The position numbers and the translations under genes are program-made. The notes under the pieces are model-generated. The model was not told the DNA's origin. It did not search any database and saw only the letters and a list, made by a program, of their open reading frames with translations. Below are positions 52,423-61,194 of a stretch of DNA of 64,000 nt, one piece after another. Source of the stretch: Desulfobacteraceae bacterium (GTDB taxonomy: Bacteria > Desulfobacterota > Desulfobacteria > Desulfobacterales > Desulfobacteraceae); NCBI GenBank assembly GCA_004796375.1, contig QZLA01000348.1, positions 1 through 64,000 on the forward strand, read 5' to 3'. Numbering within the stretch: the stretch's first letter is position 1; every line of letters starts with the position of its first letter.

Positions 52423-54312
52423 TCAGCTCTCCCGGTCCTGGGGTTCAAACAGGAGGGGGGGCTTGTCCGCATAAATTTCTGCAATTTCCAAGGGTGCTCC
52501 CTTGTCATCCAGGGTGACGCGGCCGATACCGCAGGCATTGATCAGGCGCTGTTTTTCCCTGCCCTTTGGCACCCGTTCATGGATCACCATATCCCGCCGT
52601 TTAGTGAATAGATTCAACGGGGACCAGGGGGAATACATGATCTGGTTGACCGTGTCCAGCCAGGTCAGGATCGAACCGGGAAATTCATTTTTTATCCCGG
52701 AGGAGGTGATTTGCCAGATCCCGGGGCAGTTTTTGGAGAACCGCAGTTCCACATCATAGGCAAAAGAATAGTGCACGTCACCGGAGATGATCACGTTGTG
52801 GGATGCGGTCCTTGCATTCTTGAATATTTCCAGCAGGGCATAGGCGGATTTCCGGTGGCCCATCCAGTTTTCCGCATCTACAGCCAGGGAATACCCGAAC
52901 ATGGTGAAGAACCGCTGGATCAGCTCGATGATTTTTACCCCGAATATGGGCGCTGGTGCCACCAGGAGGACGGCCTGGGTGCGCATGAGTTTGTGCTGAA
53001 GCTTCATCAGTGCTTCCCAGTTCAACAAGCCGGACGGGCTTGCCGGGCGGCGGTCCCGTTTCCAGCGTTGTGTTCGGCTGTCCACCACCACCAGTTCGGG
53101 GAACAGCGGAACCTCATAGTGCCAGTGCCTGAAGTCCAGGAGCCGATCGATAAACCGGTCGTGGTTGGGTTTTTCAGGTTCTGTAAAATAGCGGTCTGCC
53201 GCTGTGAGCAGATCTTCGGGGAAAGTGGCCGGGGAGTTTCCCAGTCCCTGGCATAAAAAGTAGGCCATCAGGCCGTTGCCGATGATGCGTTTGGTGAAGG
53301 GATGGCCGTAGGCCCGCTGTTCCCACTTGGATGTGAGGTTCCAGTCATCCGTGACATCATGGTCATCAAAGATCATGTAGGTGGGGATATGGGCTAACAG
53401 CCGCTGGACTTTGGGCAGCTCTTTTACAAACCCTTCAATGGCAAGGCTTTCTTTCTCATAGATCGCTTTGAATTTCACCGGGATTTTCATGGGATCGACA
53501 GATAACCGATCCCAGAGTGCCGGGGACCATACCAGGATATACATAGCCATCCATTCTGCAAAGGTCACCATGTGATTCTGGGCAAAGCTGGATGAGAAGA
53601 TGTGCTTGGCACCACCCCGGCGGTACCATTTTTCGCCGATCTTTGTCCGCGGCAGGATATTCTTTCTCAGGTAATAGCAGTCCGGGCGGGCATACAGTTC
53701 GTGAGAGTCTTCAACCGCTGCATCATCAAAGGATTCGGGATAAAGACCGAGTATTCTCACCACGGAATGGATCGCCTGGAGCATGGGACCGGCCACATCG
53801 TCCGCATAGATCTGGTCACCGGTCAGCATCAGCAGGGCCGGTCGAAGCGTCATGTCATCCAGGGAGTGCCGGATTTCACGGTCCAGCCCGGTAAACGCGT
53901 CGGTGGAGTCGTGATGGGGCTTCCGGCACGACCCGTGAAAGAACCGTTTTATTTTTTCCCTGACCACAAAGGAGGGTCTTGCCTGGCCCGGATATACGAT
54001 ATGGGGAAGCATCCGGGTCAGCTGCATCCCCTGATCTGTTTCAATGTCATATTCGATTTTCTGGTCACAGGGAAGCGGATCGTCAAAGCGGATGTGGGCC
54101 AGGTGAACCCATGCCCGGGTACCGACCCGAAACACCTTCAGGGAGGTCTCATCCGGATCAATGGTAAAATTACGGTCGGGCAGATAATAATGAATCCGGG
54201 CAGAGAGCGTTTGGGGGCTGATCCACCAGAGTACCATTTCATCGGAGGTCAGCCGCCTGAGCATGGGGCCGCAGATAAAATTGGGGAGCGGTTGGGTGAT
54301 TTTCTGATCCAT
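52423..54312 (-). CDS. PhoD-like metallophosphatase
   Basis: 629 residues from the ATG at 54312 (GAGG eight bases before; TTG at 54324 possible). Metallophosphatase motifs are LTGDQIYADD, MIFDDHDVTDDWN and NVIISGDVHYSF, as in the PhoD/alkaline phosphatase D superfamily (Ca/Fe-dependent phosphodiesterases). No signal peptide is seen, so it is probably cytosolic, unlike classical PhoD. Starts 8 bp after the DNRLRE gene, so co-transcribed with it. Confidence 0.85.
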   Translation of the reverse strand: MDQKITQPLPNFICGPMLRRLTSDEMVLWWISPQTLSARIHYYLPDRNFTIDPDETSLKVFRVGTRAWVHLAHIRFDDPLPCDQKIEYDIETDQGMQLTRMLPHIVYPGQARPSFVVREKIKRFFHGSCRKPHHDSTDAFTGLDREIRHSLDDMTLRPALLMLTGDQIYADDVAGPMLQAIHSVVRILGLYPESFDDAAVEDSHELYARPDCYYLRKNILPRTKIGEKWYRRGGAKHIFSSSFAQNHMVTFAEWMAMYILVWSPALWDRLSVDPMKIPVKFKAIYEKESLAIEGFVKELPKVQRLLAHIPTYMIFDDHDVTDDWNLTSKWEQRAYGHPFTKRIIGNGLMAYFLCQGLGNSPATFPEDLLTAADRYFTEPEKPNHDRFIDRLLDFRHWHYEVPLFPELVVVDSRTQRWKRDRRPASPSGLLNWEALMKLQHKLMRTQAVLLVAPAPIFGVKIIELIQRFFTMFGYSLAVDAENWMGHRKSAYALLEIFKNARTASHNVIISGDVHYSFAYDVELRFSKNCPGIWQITSSGIKNEFPGSILTWLDTVNQIMYSPWSPLNLFTKRRDMVIHERVPKGREKQRLINACGIGRVTLDDKGAPLEIAEIYADKPPLLFEPQDRES

Positions 54313-54320
54313 GATTTGCC

Positions 54321-56261
54321 TCAATCTCTTTCAGTGGTGGACCCGGTTCCCCCAAAGGAACCCTGGCCCGGGTTTGATCTGGCCCTGACGCCTGATATGA
54401 TCAGTTCCGGCCGCTTGGCGGCATCTTTGAATTCCTTTGAGTAAAAGGCATACTGGGACTCCGGTGACCCAGACCGTGGCGGGGAACTGCACTTAATCAT
54501 CAAGCCATGGTTGGGGCTTCCGGCCAGCCAGGATTGAACCAGAGGCGAGATGTCTATCTCGACGAATTTGTTTTCGCCGGGGCCGGGATGGAAAACCACA
54601 GAGGGTGCCGGAACATACCTTGGCTGATTGATCCAGGATATATCACCGGGTCGTGTCACCGCGGGGTTCTTGGTGCTGCCACGGCCCTCACTCCAGGAAC
54701 TGAGCAGCTTGAATACCCCAAGGTCCAGGGCCGGTCGGCCGCCGGTACGGGTGTGATATAGCCTGAGTACGGCCCGGTTGAGTCTCTGGCGTTTGAATGC
54801 AGACAGGTCAAACTTGATAAAGGTCCGCTTTTCTCCGCCTGTGGGGTGCCATCCAGCTCCGAGGACCTGGGACAACCCCTGGTTGGTCCGGCTCAGGTTT
54901 TTTCGGGTGTCGGCATAAACATAGCTGTCGGCCACAGGAGGCAGGCGGATGCTGTCTGCCGGATGCAGGACCGGTTTCGGGACGGTGATGATCTCCTTTT
55001 TCTTTATATTTTTTTTGGGCGGCATTGCAGGTTCAGCGTCGGTTTTCGGCGGGGGCTTGATTCTGGTGCCTCTCGGTTTTCCAGAACAGACCGGTGTTTC
55101 CACACCGTAATGTCGTTTTAAATCATCGCGTCTAAATTTCCATATCCTTGTGTTGCATGATTTCCCGTCTTCACCGGTCCATCTCACCTGGGCCGCATTG
55201 GCGGTGCAGGATATGGACAGGCTAACGGGGTCCGCAAGAGCCGCGCCAGGGATATGACCGGAGTAATGAACCCTCCCCCGGTTCCGGCTTGAATCAAAAT
55301 GGTAAACCTGGAAAAGCAGCCTGCCGCCGCCCCGGGGAATATACACCAGAAAACCGGTGTTAAAGCCGCCGGTCCGGGGCCCGGTACACAGGGCAAACCC
55401 GTCAACCGGGCCGATGCGGGAAACGATTTTGCATTTTTTTGACCAGATGTTTTTTGAGACCTTCCATTGCTGGCTGCAGACGCTCAGGTCGTCATGCCCG
55501 CCCCGGGTAACGAACCGGTTCATGTCCGGCTTCTCCTCGTCTGGCCGCCTGGTACGGATACGGATTCTTTTGGTCAGCTCGGCCACATCGTAGCTGCTGC
55601 CTTTCCGGATTCCCAGGGTCACATCATGGTGACCGGGTTCAGTAAACTTGAGGCTGATTTCCGGGCCGCTTTTGACATAGGCATCATTCACGTACCATCG
55701 GTATTCACTGATACGGTAGGGGTTGCGGCATTGCTGAGTGAACACGATGCTGTCTCCGGATTCAAGTGTGGGTTTTGACGCGTTTTTAGGGGTATAGATA
55801 AAATCAACCTCAGACGCATGGATGGGTTCGATGCTGATTTTCCCTCTCAGAGACTGGTTTTCGCTGGGATCTGTTGAAATCATCATCACTTTTAGGCGGT
55901 ACTCACCGGGGGTATGAAATCTGTAGGTAATGGACTGGCCTGTTCCCACCTGTTTTCCATTCACATACCAAGCAAAGGTATACCGGTTTCCGGGAGTGAG
56001 CCCACGGGTCACTATGGCCAGCGAATAGGAGGTTTTAACCCGATAGGGCGGCGGTTCGTCCCCCTCTATAATCATGTCCAACAGCTCTGGCAGGCCGGAA
56101 TCCTGAGCATTCACTGCAAGATCCACCGAATTCAAGCCGTCTGTAATACGCGCTGCTCCTGCCGCGTCTGTACCTGGGATGGAAAAAACTGTCCAGATGA
56201 TCATCAGGGCATATACAATCATATTAAACGGTTTAATAGGGGGGTTCTGCATGGTTATCAT
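54321..56261 (-). CDS. Exported protein with PKD-like and DNRLRE (CBM96-like) domains
   Basis: 646 residues, GGGAGG eight bases before the ATG. Signal peptide (MIVYALMIIWTVFSIPGTDA). Residues ~70-230 look like two PKD/Ig folds (TFAWYVNGKQVGTGQSITYR, GEYRLKVMM; YRWYVNDAYVKSGPEISLKF). A middle basic linker precedes a C-terminal DNRLRE/CBM96-like domain (~445-625) with ADSYVYADTRKN, TFIKFDLSAF and FVEIDISPLVQSWLAG. Binding of surface polysaccharide is inferred. Pairing with a phosphatase gene is unusual. Confidence 0.75.
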   Translation of the reverse strand: MITMQNPPIKPFNMIVYALMIIWTVFSIPGTDAAGAARITDGLNSVDLAVNAQDSGLPELLDMIIEGDEPPPYRVKTSYSLAIVTRGLTPGNRYTFAWYVNGKQVGTGQSITYRFHTPGEYRLKVMMISTDPSENQSLRGKISIEPIHASEVDFIYTPKNASKPTLESGDSIVFTQQCRNPYRISEYRWYVNDAYVKSGPEISLKFTEPGHHDVTLGIRKGSSYDVAELTKRIRIRTRRPDEEKPDMNRFVTRGGHDDLSVCSQQWKVSKNIWSKKCKIVSRIGPVDGFALCTGPRTGGFNTGFLVYIPRGGGRLLFQVYHFDSSRNRGRVHYSGHIPGAALADPVSLSISCTANAAQVRWTGEDGKSCNTRIWKFRRDDLKRHYGVETPVCSGKPRGTRIKPPPKTDAEPAMPPKKNIKKKEIITVPKPVLHPADSIRLPPVADSYVYADTRKNLSRTNQGLSQVLGAGWHPTGGEKRTFIKFDLSAFKRQRLNRAVLRLYHTRTGGRPALDLGVFKLLSSWSEGRGSTKNPAVTRPGDISWINQPRYVPAPSVVFHPGPGENKFVEIDISPLVQSWLAGSPNHGLMIKCSSPPRSGSPESQYAFYSKEFKDAAKRPELIISGVRARSNPGQGSFGGTGSTTERD

Positions 56262-56727
56262 TGGTTGCGCCTCCCTTTGCCTAAATGGTTTTTGGGGTGG
56301 ACTGTTATAGCCGTTGAAGGGCTAAGAGAGTATCGGTATATCCGAATGCCAGCATACAAGGCAGCGGTTAAAATTTCAAGTCCGAGAATCACACATCCTG
56401 CTTGTCTTCCGATTTCCATGATCTGCTCGGAAAATTCTAATGAAAATCTCCATTGGTTATGGGGAATTTCGAAGTTAAAAATGAGGATTTCCCCAATATT
56501 TTTAATTGGGAATAGTTGATAAGAACATACTGGGGTAATCACTAACTGCGAATCATCTCACAGCGTTCAGGATCCGGAGCCAGGTCAGACACCTCAATCG
56601 GCATTTCATCTTTCAAGGCCAGGGGGAGCCCTTTGGCAGGGCGCTATTTTAATGGGCCTTTTGTACTCAGCGCGGGCAGTGCTTATCCCGCCGACCGATG
56701 TGTCAATTAAAACCAAAGGAGTGTGTC
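56262..56727. other. Intergenic region between divergent genes
   Basis: About 465 bases. A 94-codon minus-strand frame (56258-56542) has one hydrophobic stretch but no ribosome site or recognised family and is not called. No clear promoter pair was found; AAGGAG sits six bases before the ATG at 56728. Confidence 0.4.
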
Positions 56728-58977
56728 ATGGAAAAAGGTAAGCGAAAAAATGTGAAACTTGAGGTCAGTGTAGACTTGGCCCCTTCAGATCCCAAGCCGG
56801 ATCAAAAAGGCGTGATCTACGCCTTTGACTCAAAAAACCGGTTGGTGGGCCGCAAGTCACTTCCTTCAGGAAAGGGTGGAAAGGTAGAGCTCAGCCTTTC
56901 AGCGGAACTCAGGCAGGAGAAGCTCAGGATCATCATCGGACCTGAGTTATCGGAAGCTGTGATCCATGATCAAAAATGCCTGGCTGTTAAACTGCCCATG
57001 GGCAAGCGGCCTGAACCGCCCATTACGCCGGGAATGGTCTTAAAAAAGGGCGGTACTGAAAAACGGCTCCGGATGTCGGACCGCGTCATGAAAACCGATA
57101 TGCAAGTATCCGCGGATCGCTTCAGGTTGTGGGGGCAGTGCTCGTGCACGGTAAGGGGACGCCTGGTCAAGCAGGTCGAGCTGCCTGACGGAAGTATCCG
57201 CGAGATGGGGGTTTACCAGGCCTGCATCTACATTTATGAGGTGGACCGGGTCTATTATGTCATCGAACAGCTCCCGGAACTTGAACTGCTGCGGATACGG
57301 GATGAATTGATTGAGATTTTCAGGCAGTGGCCGCCGGACCCCTTCCCACCGGAACCGGTCCCCCCGGATCCCTGGCCGCCGGGGCCTGAGCCGTTCAGGA
57401 GTGAAATTCCCGGCATCCGGGCAGTCAAGTGGGCACTGCCCCAGGTGCATACTGCCCTGAAAGAGAAAAAGCTGGCGGAATTTGAGCCGGTATTCACGTC
57501 CCAGTCCGCCGTGGCACTGAGGCGGGAACTTCTGGCCCGGGCAGACAAGCTGATTCCCTATCTGTGCTTTATGCCCCATGTTTACGGTTTCTTTGACAAG
57601 GATTTTATCACCTGCACCTGCACAGACAGTTCCGGGTATTTTGAGCGGGAGATCACCTACTCCTGCCTGGATGACAAGCCGGATCTCTACTTTACGGCCC
57701 ACCAGTGTATCGGCGGCAACTGGGTGACGCTCTATGACCCCGGGCTCCGCTGCCATGTTCACTGGAACTACGCCTGCGGCAGCGAAGTCCTCCTGGTCAC
57801 AGATGAACCCGGTGCCATCCTTGGGGTCGAAGAGAACATCGACCCGCCCGCCGATGTGTATACCTGGGTGGAACCCCATGGTATTGGCAATGCCAATCTG
57901 CATGTTATCAATGATGACGGTACCATGGATTACACGCATAACGAACAGCCCATTGAGGGCGCCCCGTTCGGTGCCCGTCTCAAGTTCCGCATGGGCAAAA
58001 GCAATAATATACCCAACAATGAGGCGTACTATTATCGCCTCCAGTACCGGCAGGGAACCGGGGGCCAATGGCATGAATCACTGGAGCCGGTGACCCGGCA
58101 CTACATCCATGAAGAGGATGGCAAGATCACCTTTCCAACCGTGGCATTGGGGCCCAAGCCGGTCAACGGGATGCATCTTTACCGGTTCAAACCGCGCAAA
58201 CCCAAAGACCTGGATTCCAGCCTGGATGAGGATATGGACCAGTGGCCGGATGAAACCTGGTTCGGGTCAGACCTTGATGCCGGTTATTTTAATACGGTAA
58301 AATTCCCAGGAGGGATTGAGAATGCCCATGGCCTGTACCAGATCAAGATCGAGGTGTATGATATAAACGGTAATATTGTGAATCCCTATGAAGCCAATCC
58401 TAAATTTGAGTTTATTAAGCCCATTACAAAAGATTCGCCGAATCAGGCAACTGAAACCGATGTAACGGATGTCGCTGACCGGGACGATGAAGGGTTTATT
58501 TTCAACCTGGTGATTGACAACCGGTCGTGCACCGCCGCGATTGACCTGCCCCTGGTGGATGGAGAGCTGCAATCGGAATCGGAATGCGGGTTCCTGACCT
58601 ACGAAACCTCGGATGACGTGAAAATTTCATTTACCGCCAGCCATCCGGGCAATCATGCCATAGCTTCATTTACCCTGAAGCGGGGAAGCAGTAATGCTGC
58701 CGGAGGGAATATGAATCTCTCCTGGGAAGAGGTGGCTTCCCCCTCACCTGGCGATAGTGTCTCCAATGGGTATACGAATGACAATGACGGTGATTTCCAT
58801 AAAACCGTGGGTGTGGCTACATTGCTCGGGCCCTGTACCAATGCGGCATTTGCCGAGCGCCTGCATGTCTATGCCAAGGCGTTTAACGGGTTTCACCGGA
58901 TTGCATGGTATGACGGTCGCTATTATGACGCGTCTGATTTAAGGGCATTTGCCCTGGCGTTGGATGATTCCGAATAA
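56728..58977 (+). CDS. Large uncharacterised protein with proline-rich linker
   Basis: 749 residues from the ATG at 56728, after AAGGAG. No signal peptide or membrane helix. N-terminal ~90 residues are beta-rich (LEVSVDLAPSDPKPDQKGVI); ~120-180 has a carboxypeptidase-regulatory-like fold (CTVRGRLVKQVELPDGSIRE); then PPDPFPPEPVPPDPWPPGPE at ~210-230, a helical part (~240-290), a Cys/Trp-rich domain (DFITCTCTDSS, HQCIGGNWVTLYDPGLRCHV) and beta domains to the end. A stem-loop follows. Composition resembles secreted or surface proteins exported by non-Sec routes, but this is a guess. Function unknown. Confidence 0.7.
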   Translation: MEKGKRKNVKLEVSVDLAPSDPKPDQKGVIYAFDSKNRLVGRKSLPSGKGGKVELSLSAELRQEKLRIIIGPELSEAVIHDQKCLAVKLPMGKRPEPPITPGMVLKKGGTEKRLRMSDRVMKTDMQVSADRFRLWGQCSCTVRGRLVKQVELPDGSIREMGVYQACIYIYEVDRVYYVIEQLPELELLRIRDELIEIFRQWPPDPFPPEPVPPDPWPPGPEPFRSEIPGIRAVKWALPQVHTALKEKKLAEFEPVFTSQSAVALRRELLARADKLIPYLCFMPHVYGFFDKDFITCTCTDSSGYFEREITYSCLDDKPDLYFTAHQCIGGNWVTLYDPGLRCHVHWNYACGSEVLLVTDEPGAILGVEENIDPPADVYTWVEPHGIGNANLHVINDDGTMDYTHNEQPIEGAPFGARLKFRMGKSNNIPNNEAYYYRLQYRQGTGGQWHESLEPVTRHYIHEEDGKITFPTVALGPKPVNGMHLYRFKPRKPKDLDSSLDEDMDQWPDETWFGSDLDAGYFNTVKFPGGIENAHGLYQIKIEVYDINGNIVNPYEANPKFEFIKPITKDSPNQATETDVTDVADRDDEGFIFNLVIDNRSCTAAIDLPLVDGELQSESECGFLTYETSDDVKISFTASHPGNHAIASFTLKRGSSNAAGGNMNLSWEEVASPSPGDSVSNGYTNDNDGDFHKTVGVATLLGPCTNAAFAERLHVYAKAFNGFHRIAWYDGRYYDASDLRAFALALDDSE

Positions 58978-59003
58978 TCTTCTTGCGGTACCCCCCCCAT
59001 TCT

Positions 59004-59046
59004 GCAGCCTGCAGGGCGAAAACCTCAACCCCGTCCTGCAGGCTGC
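59004..59046 (+). terminator. 12-bp perfect stem-loop after the 749-residue gene
   Basis: GCAGCCTGCAGG (59004-59015) and CCTGCAGGCTGC (59035-59046) pair perfectly across a 19-base loop, 26 bases past the stop. A T5 lies about 16 bases later. Terminator or transcript-end stabiliser. Confidence 0.55.
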
Positions 59047-59091
59047 CCCGGTCATTAACCTCCTTTTTAACCCTGCATTTGAAATTTTCAC

Positions 59092-59128
59092 TTGACAATA
59101 AAATAGTAGTTACTACAATAGTCACTAT
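59092..59128 (+). promoter_or_regulatory. azlC promoter with two abutting palindromic operators
   Basis: TTGACA (59092-59097), 16-base spacer, TACAAT (59114-59119). Two perfect 11-bp palindromes, GTAGT-T-ACTAC (59106-59116) and ATAGT-C-ACTAT (59118-59128), cover the -10 and start region one base apart. TAGTnACTA resembles the TACT-spacer-AGTA type half-sites of TrmB-family regulators; the gene at 60211 is the likely binder, as a repressor. Confidence 0.7.
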
Positions 59129-59173
59129 GATGTTTTTATATTTGCAACCATCAAACCAGCCGGGTGACAACAC

Positions 59174-59899
59174 ATGATCAAAGATGATATCAAAGAGGCC
59201 CTGAAAGGCGGCCTCCCCCTGTTTATCGGCTATGTTCCCCCGGCCATTGCGTTCGGGATTCTGGCAAAGAGCTGCGGGATCTCTTTGCTGGAAAGCTTTT
59301 TGTTTTCTGCGGTGGTGTTTGCCGGGGCCAGCCAGTTTATCGCATTGAATCTGCTGATGACCGGTATGGGCTTTGGCGGGATTATCCTTACCACACTATT
59401 GGTAAACTTCCGCCATTTTCTGATGAGTGCCTATCTGTCTACCCGGGTGGGAAAGATCGCGAAACGGCTCTATTTTTTCATGGCGTTCGGTGTGACAGAC
59501 GAGGTATTCAGTGTACTGTCATTTTCAAAGCGGGAATTAACGCCGGCCTATGTGTTTACCCTGCAGATGTCTGCCTACACAGGGTGGGTATCCGGCACAT
59601 TGACAGGATTTATCCTGGGGGGATTCCTGCCGCAGATTCTGACCCAAAGTATGGGAATCGCCCTGTATTCACTGCTGCTGGCCATTCTCCTGCCGGAGTT
59701 GAAAGCGTCGATAAAGGCAGTGATTCTTGCCCTGGCTTCCGGTCTGCTGAACACCCTGCTGGTCTGGCTGGACCTGCTGCCCGGGGGCTGGAATATTATT
59801 GTCTGTATCGTGGTGATCGCGTTTGCAGGGTCGTTTTTCATGGGGGTTGAATCATCGGATTCCCAATCAAACAAAGATGGAGAAGAAGCATATGGATAA
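59174..59899 (+). CDS. azlC: AzlC-family branched-chain amino acid exporter large subunit
   Basis: 241 residues, about seven or eight helices. Starts with LPLFIGYVPPAIAFGILAK and has AVVFAGASQFIALNLL, NFRHFLMSAYLS and MAFGVTDEVFSVL, all typical of AzlC. With AzlD it exports branched-chain or other neutral amino acids. Overlaps azlD by 8 bp. Confidence 0.92.
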   Translation: MIKDDIKEALKGGLPLFIGYVPPAIAFGILAKSCGISLLESFLFSAVVFAGASQFIALNLLMTGMGFGGIILTTLLVNFRHFLMSAYLSTRVGKIAKRLYFFMAFGVTDEVFSVLSFSKRELTPAYVFTLQMSAYTGWVSGTLTGFILGGFLPQILTQSMGIALYSLLLAILLPELKASIKAVILALASGLLNTLLVWLDLLPGGWNIIVCIVVIAFAGSFFMGVESSDSQSNKDGEEAYG

Positions 59900-60200
59900 C
59901 TTGATTCCGTTGATCCTGGGAATGGCTGCCGTGACTTACGGGCCAAGGATGATCCCCTTTTTCCTGATCAGCGGCACCCAATTGCCGGTTCGTGTGGACG
60001 CGTTTTTAAAATGTATACCCATTGCGGCCATTGGGGCATTGATCATACCGGGTGTGTTTTCAGCAATACCCGGGTCTCCCCTGGCTGTGGTCATGGGGAT
60101 GGGGTTTGCCTTGATCGTCGGTTTCTGGCGCGGCGGGATCGTCATTCCGGTGATCGGTTCTGTGGCCGCAGCATATATGGTGCTCTGGCTGTCTCAATAG
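59892..60200 (+). CDS. azlD: AzlD-family small subunit
   Basis: 102 residues from the ATG at 59892, within azlC (an ATG at 59877 is possible). Three or four helices with AAVTYGPRMIPFFLI and IPIAAIGALIIPGVF, typical of AzlD. Confidence 0.88.
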   Translation: MDNLIPLILGMAAVTYGPRMIPFFLISGTQLPVRVDAFLKCIPIAAIGALIIPGVFSAIPGSPLAVVMGMGFALIVGFWRGGIVIPVIGSVAAAYMVLWLSQ

Positions 60201-60210
60201 AGGGGGGACT

Positions 60211-61053
60211 ATGGACCAATCCATGCGTATCATGAACGATATGAAACGACTCGGCTTTTCCGAGTATGAATGTAAAGCGTACCTGACCCTGCTGCAGACC
60301 TATCCCCTGAACGGTTACGCGTTGAGCAAGCATTCGGGGATTCCGCGCTCGAGAATCTATGAGGTGATTAAAAGCATGATCAACAAGCAGATGGTCACCG
60401 AGCAGGCCCAGGAAAAGCAAAAGCTGTACTACCCCATGGAACCGGAGCTGTTCATCCGCAAACTCAGGAAGGAATATGAAGATGCATTCACCGGTATATC
60501 TCAGTATGTTTCCAAACTGTACCAGGCCAAACCGCAGGATGACAAGCTGGTGGTCATCAAAGGGCGTCAGAATATCATCGACTTTTTGAAGATCCTGATC
60601 AAAGGGGCCGAGCAGCGGGTGGCCATGTCTATCTGGGATGAGGAGATCCAGGAAATCATTCCGGAACTGGATCAGTCCATTGGGCGTGGGGTCATGCTGC
60701 GCGGGATCTATTTCGGAGAATCGGTTCCCTATGACACCCTGGTACCCCACCGCCGGATCAAACGGTATATGGCCGAGAAAAAGCAGCGGTATCTTTCCAT
60801 CATCATTGACGGATCCCATGCGGTGTCCGGTGTGGTATCCCGGGGTGAGGAGAGCAAGGTCACCTGGACACGGGATGAGGGTTTTATCGAAATCAGTGAA
60901 GATTATATTGCCCATGACCTGTTGGTGAATCTCTATTCCGCCTCACTGGGTAATGATGCCTACAAGGCCTATGAGGCGTTTGCCGATAAAGTCCATAACC
61001 AGTATTTTCATTACTCAGAGGAGGAGTTCAACACCTACCGCTCACTGGAGTGA
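60211..61053 (+). CDS. TrmB-family transcriptional regulator
   Basis: 280 residues, GGGGGG before the ATG, 10 bp after azlD. N-terminal winged helix (LGFSEYECKAYLTLLQTYPL, SRIYEVIKSM), a helical dimer region, and a phospholipase-D-like regulatory domain (~105-270; VVIKGRQNIIDFL, SIIIDGSHAVSG). TrmB proteins are best known from archaeal sugar metabolism; control of an amino acid exporter would be a less usual role. Confidence 0.88.
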   Translation: MDQSMRIMNDMKRLGFSEYECKAYLTLLQTYPLNGYALSKHSGIPRSRIYEVIKSMINKQMVTEQAQEKQKLYYPMEPELFIRKLRKEYEDAFTGISQYVSKLYQAKPQDDKLVVIKGRQNIIDFLKILIKGAEQRVAMSIWDEEIQEIIPELDQSIGRGVMLRGIYFGESVPYDTLVPHRRIKRYMAEKKQRYLSIIIDGSHAVSGVVSRGEESKVTWTRDEGFIEISEDYIAHDLLVNLYSASLGNDAYKAYEAFADKVHNQYFHYSEEEFNTYRSLE

Positions 61054-61194
61054 TCCTGTGGGCATCCTGTTATGGTTCGATTAAACCATCCGGGCGGTTC
61101 CATTACACGGTAGACAGAACCTGGAATCTTTTTTATAATGCCCCGGCATTGAGGGGGGATAGAATTTTTTAGTTGACTCGAATGATGAGGACCT

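Noticed and set aside
56258-56542. Possible 94-residue membrane protein on the minus strand
   Set aside because: No ribosome site, no recognised family, atypical composition, and it overlaps the start of the gene at 56261.
58991-58998. Run of eight C residues after the 749-residue gene as a phase-variation tract
   Set aside because: It lies outside coding sequence, downstream of the stop codon, and away from any promoter element.
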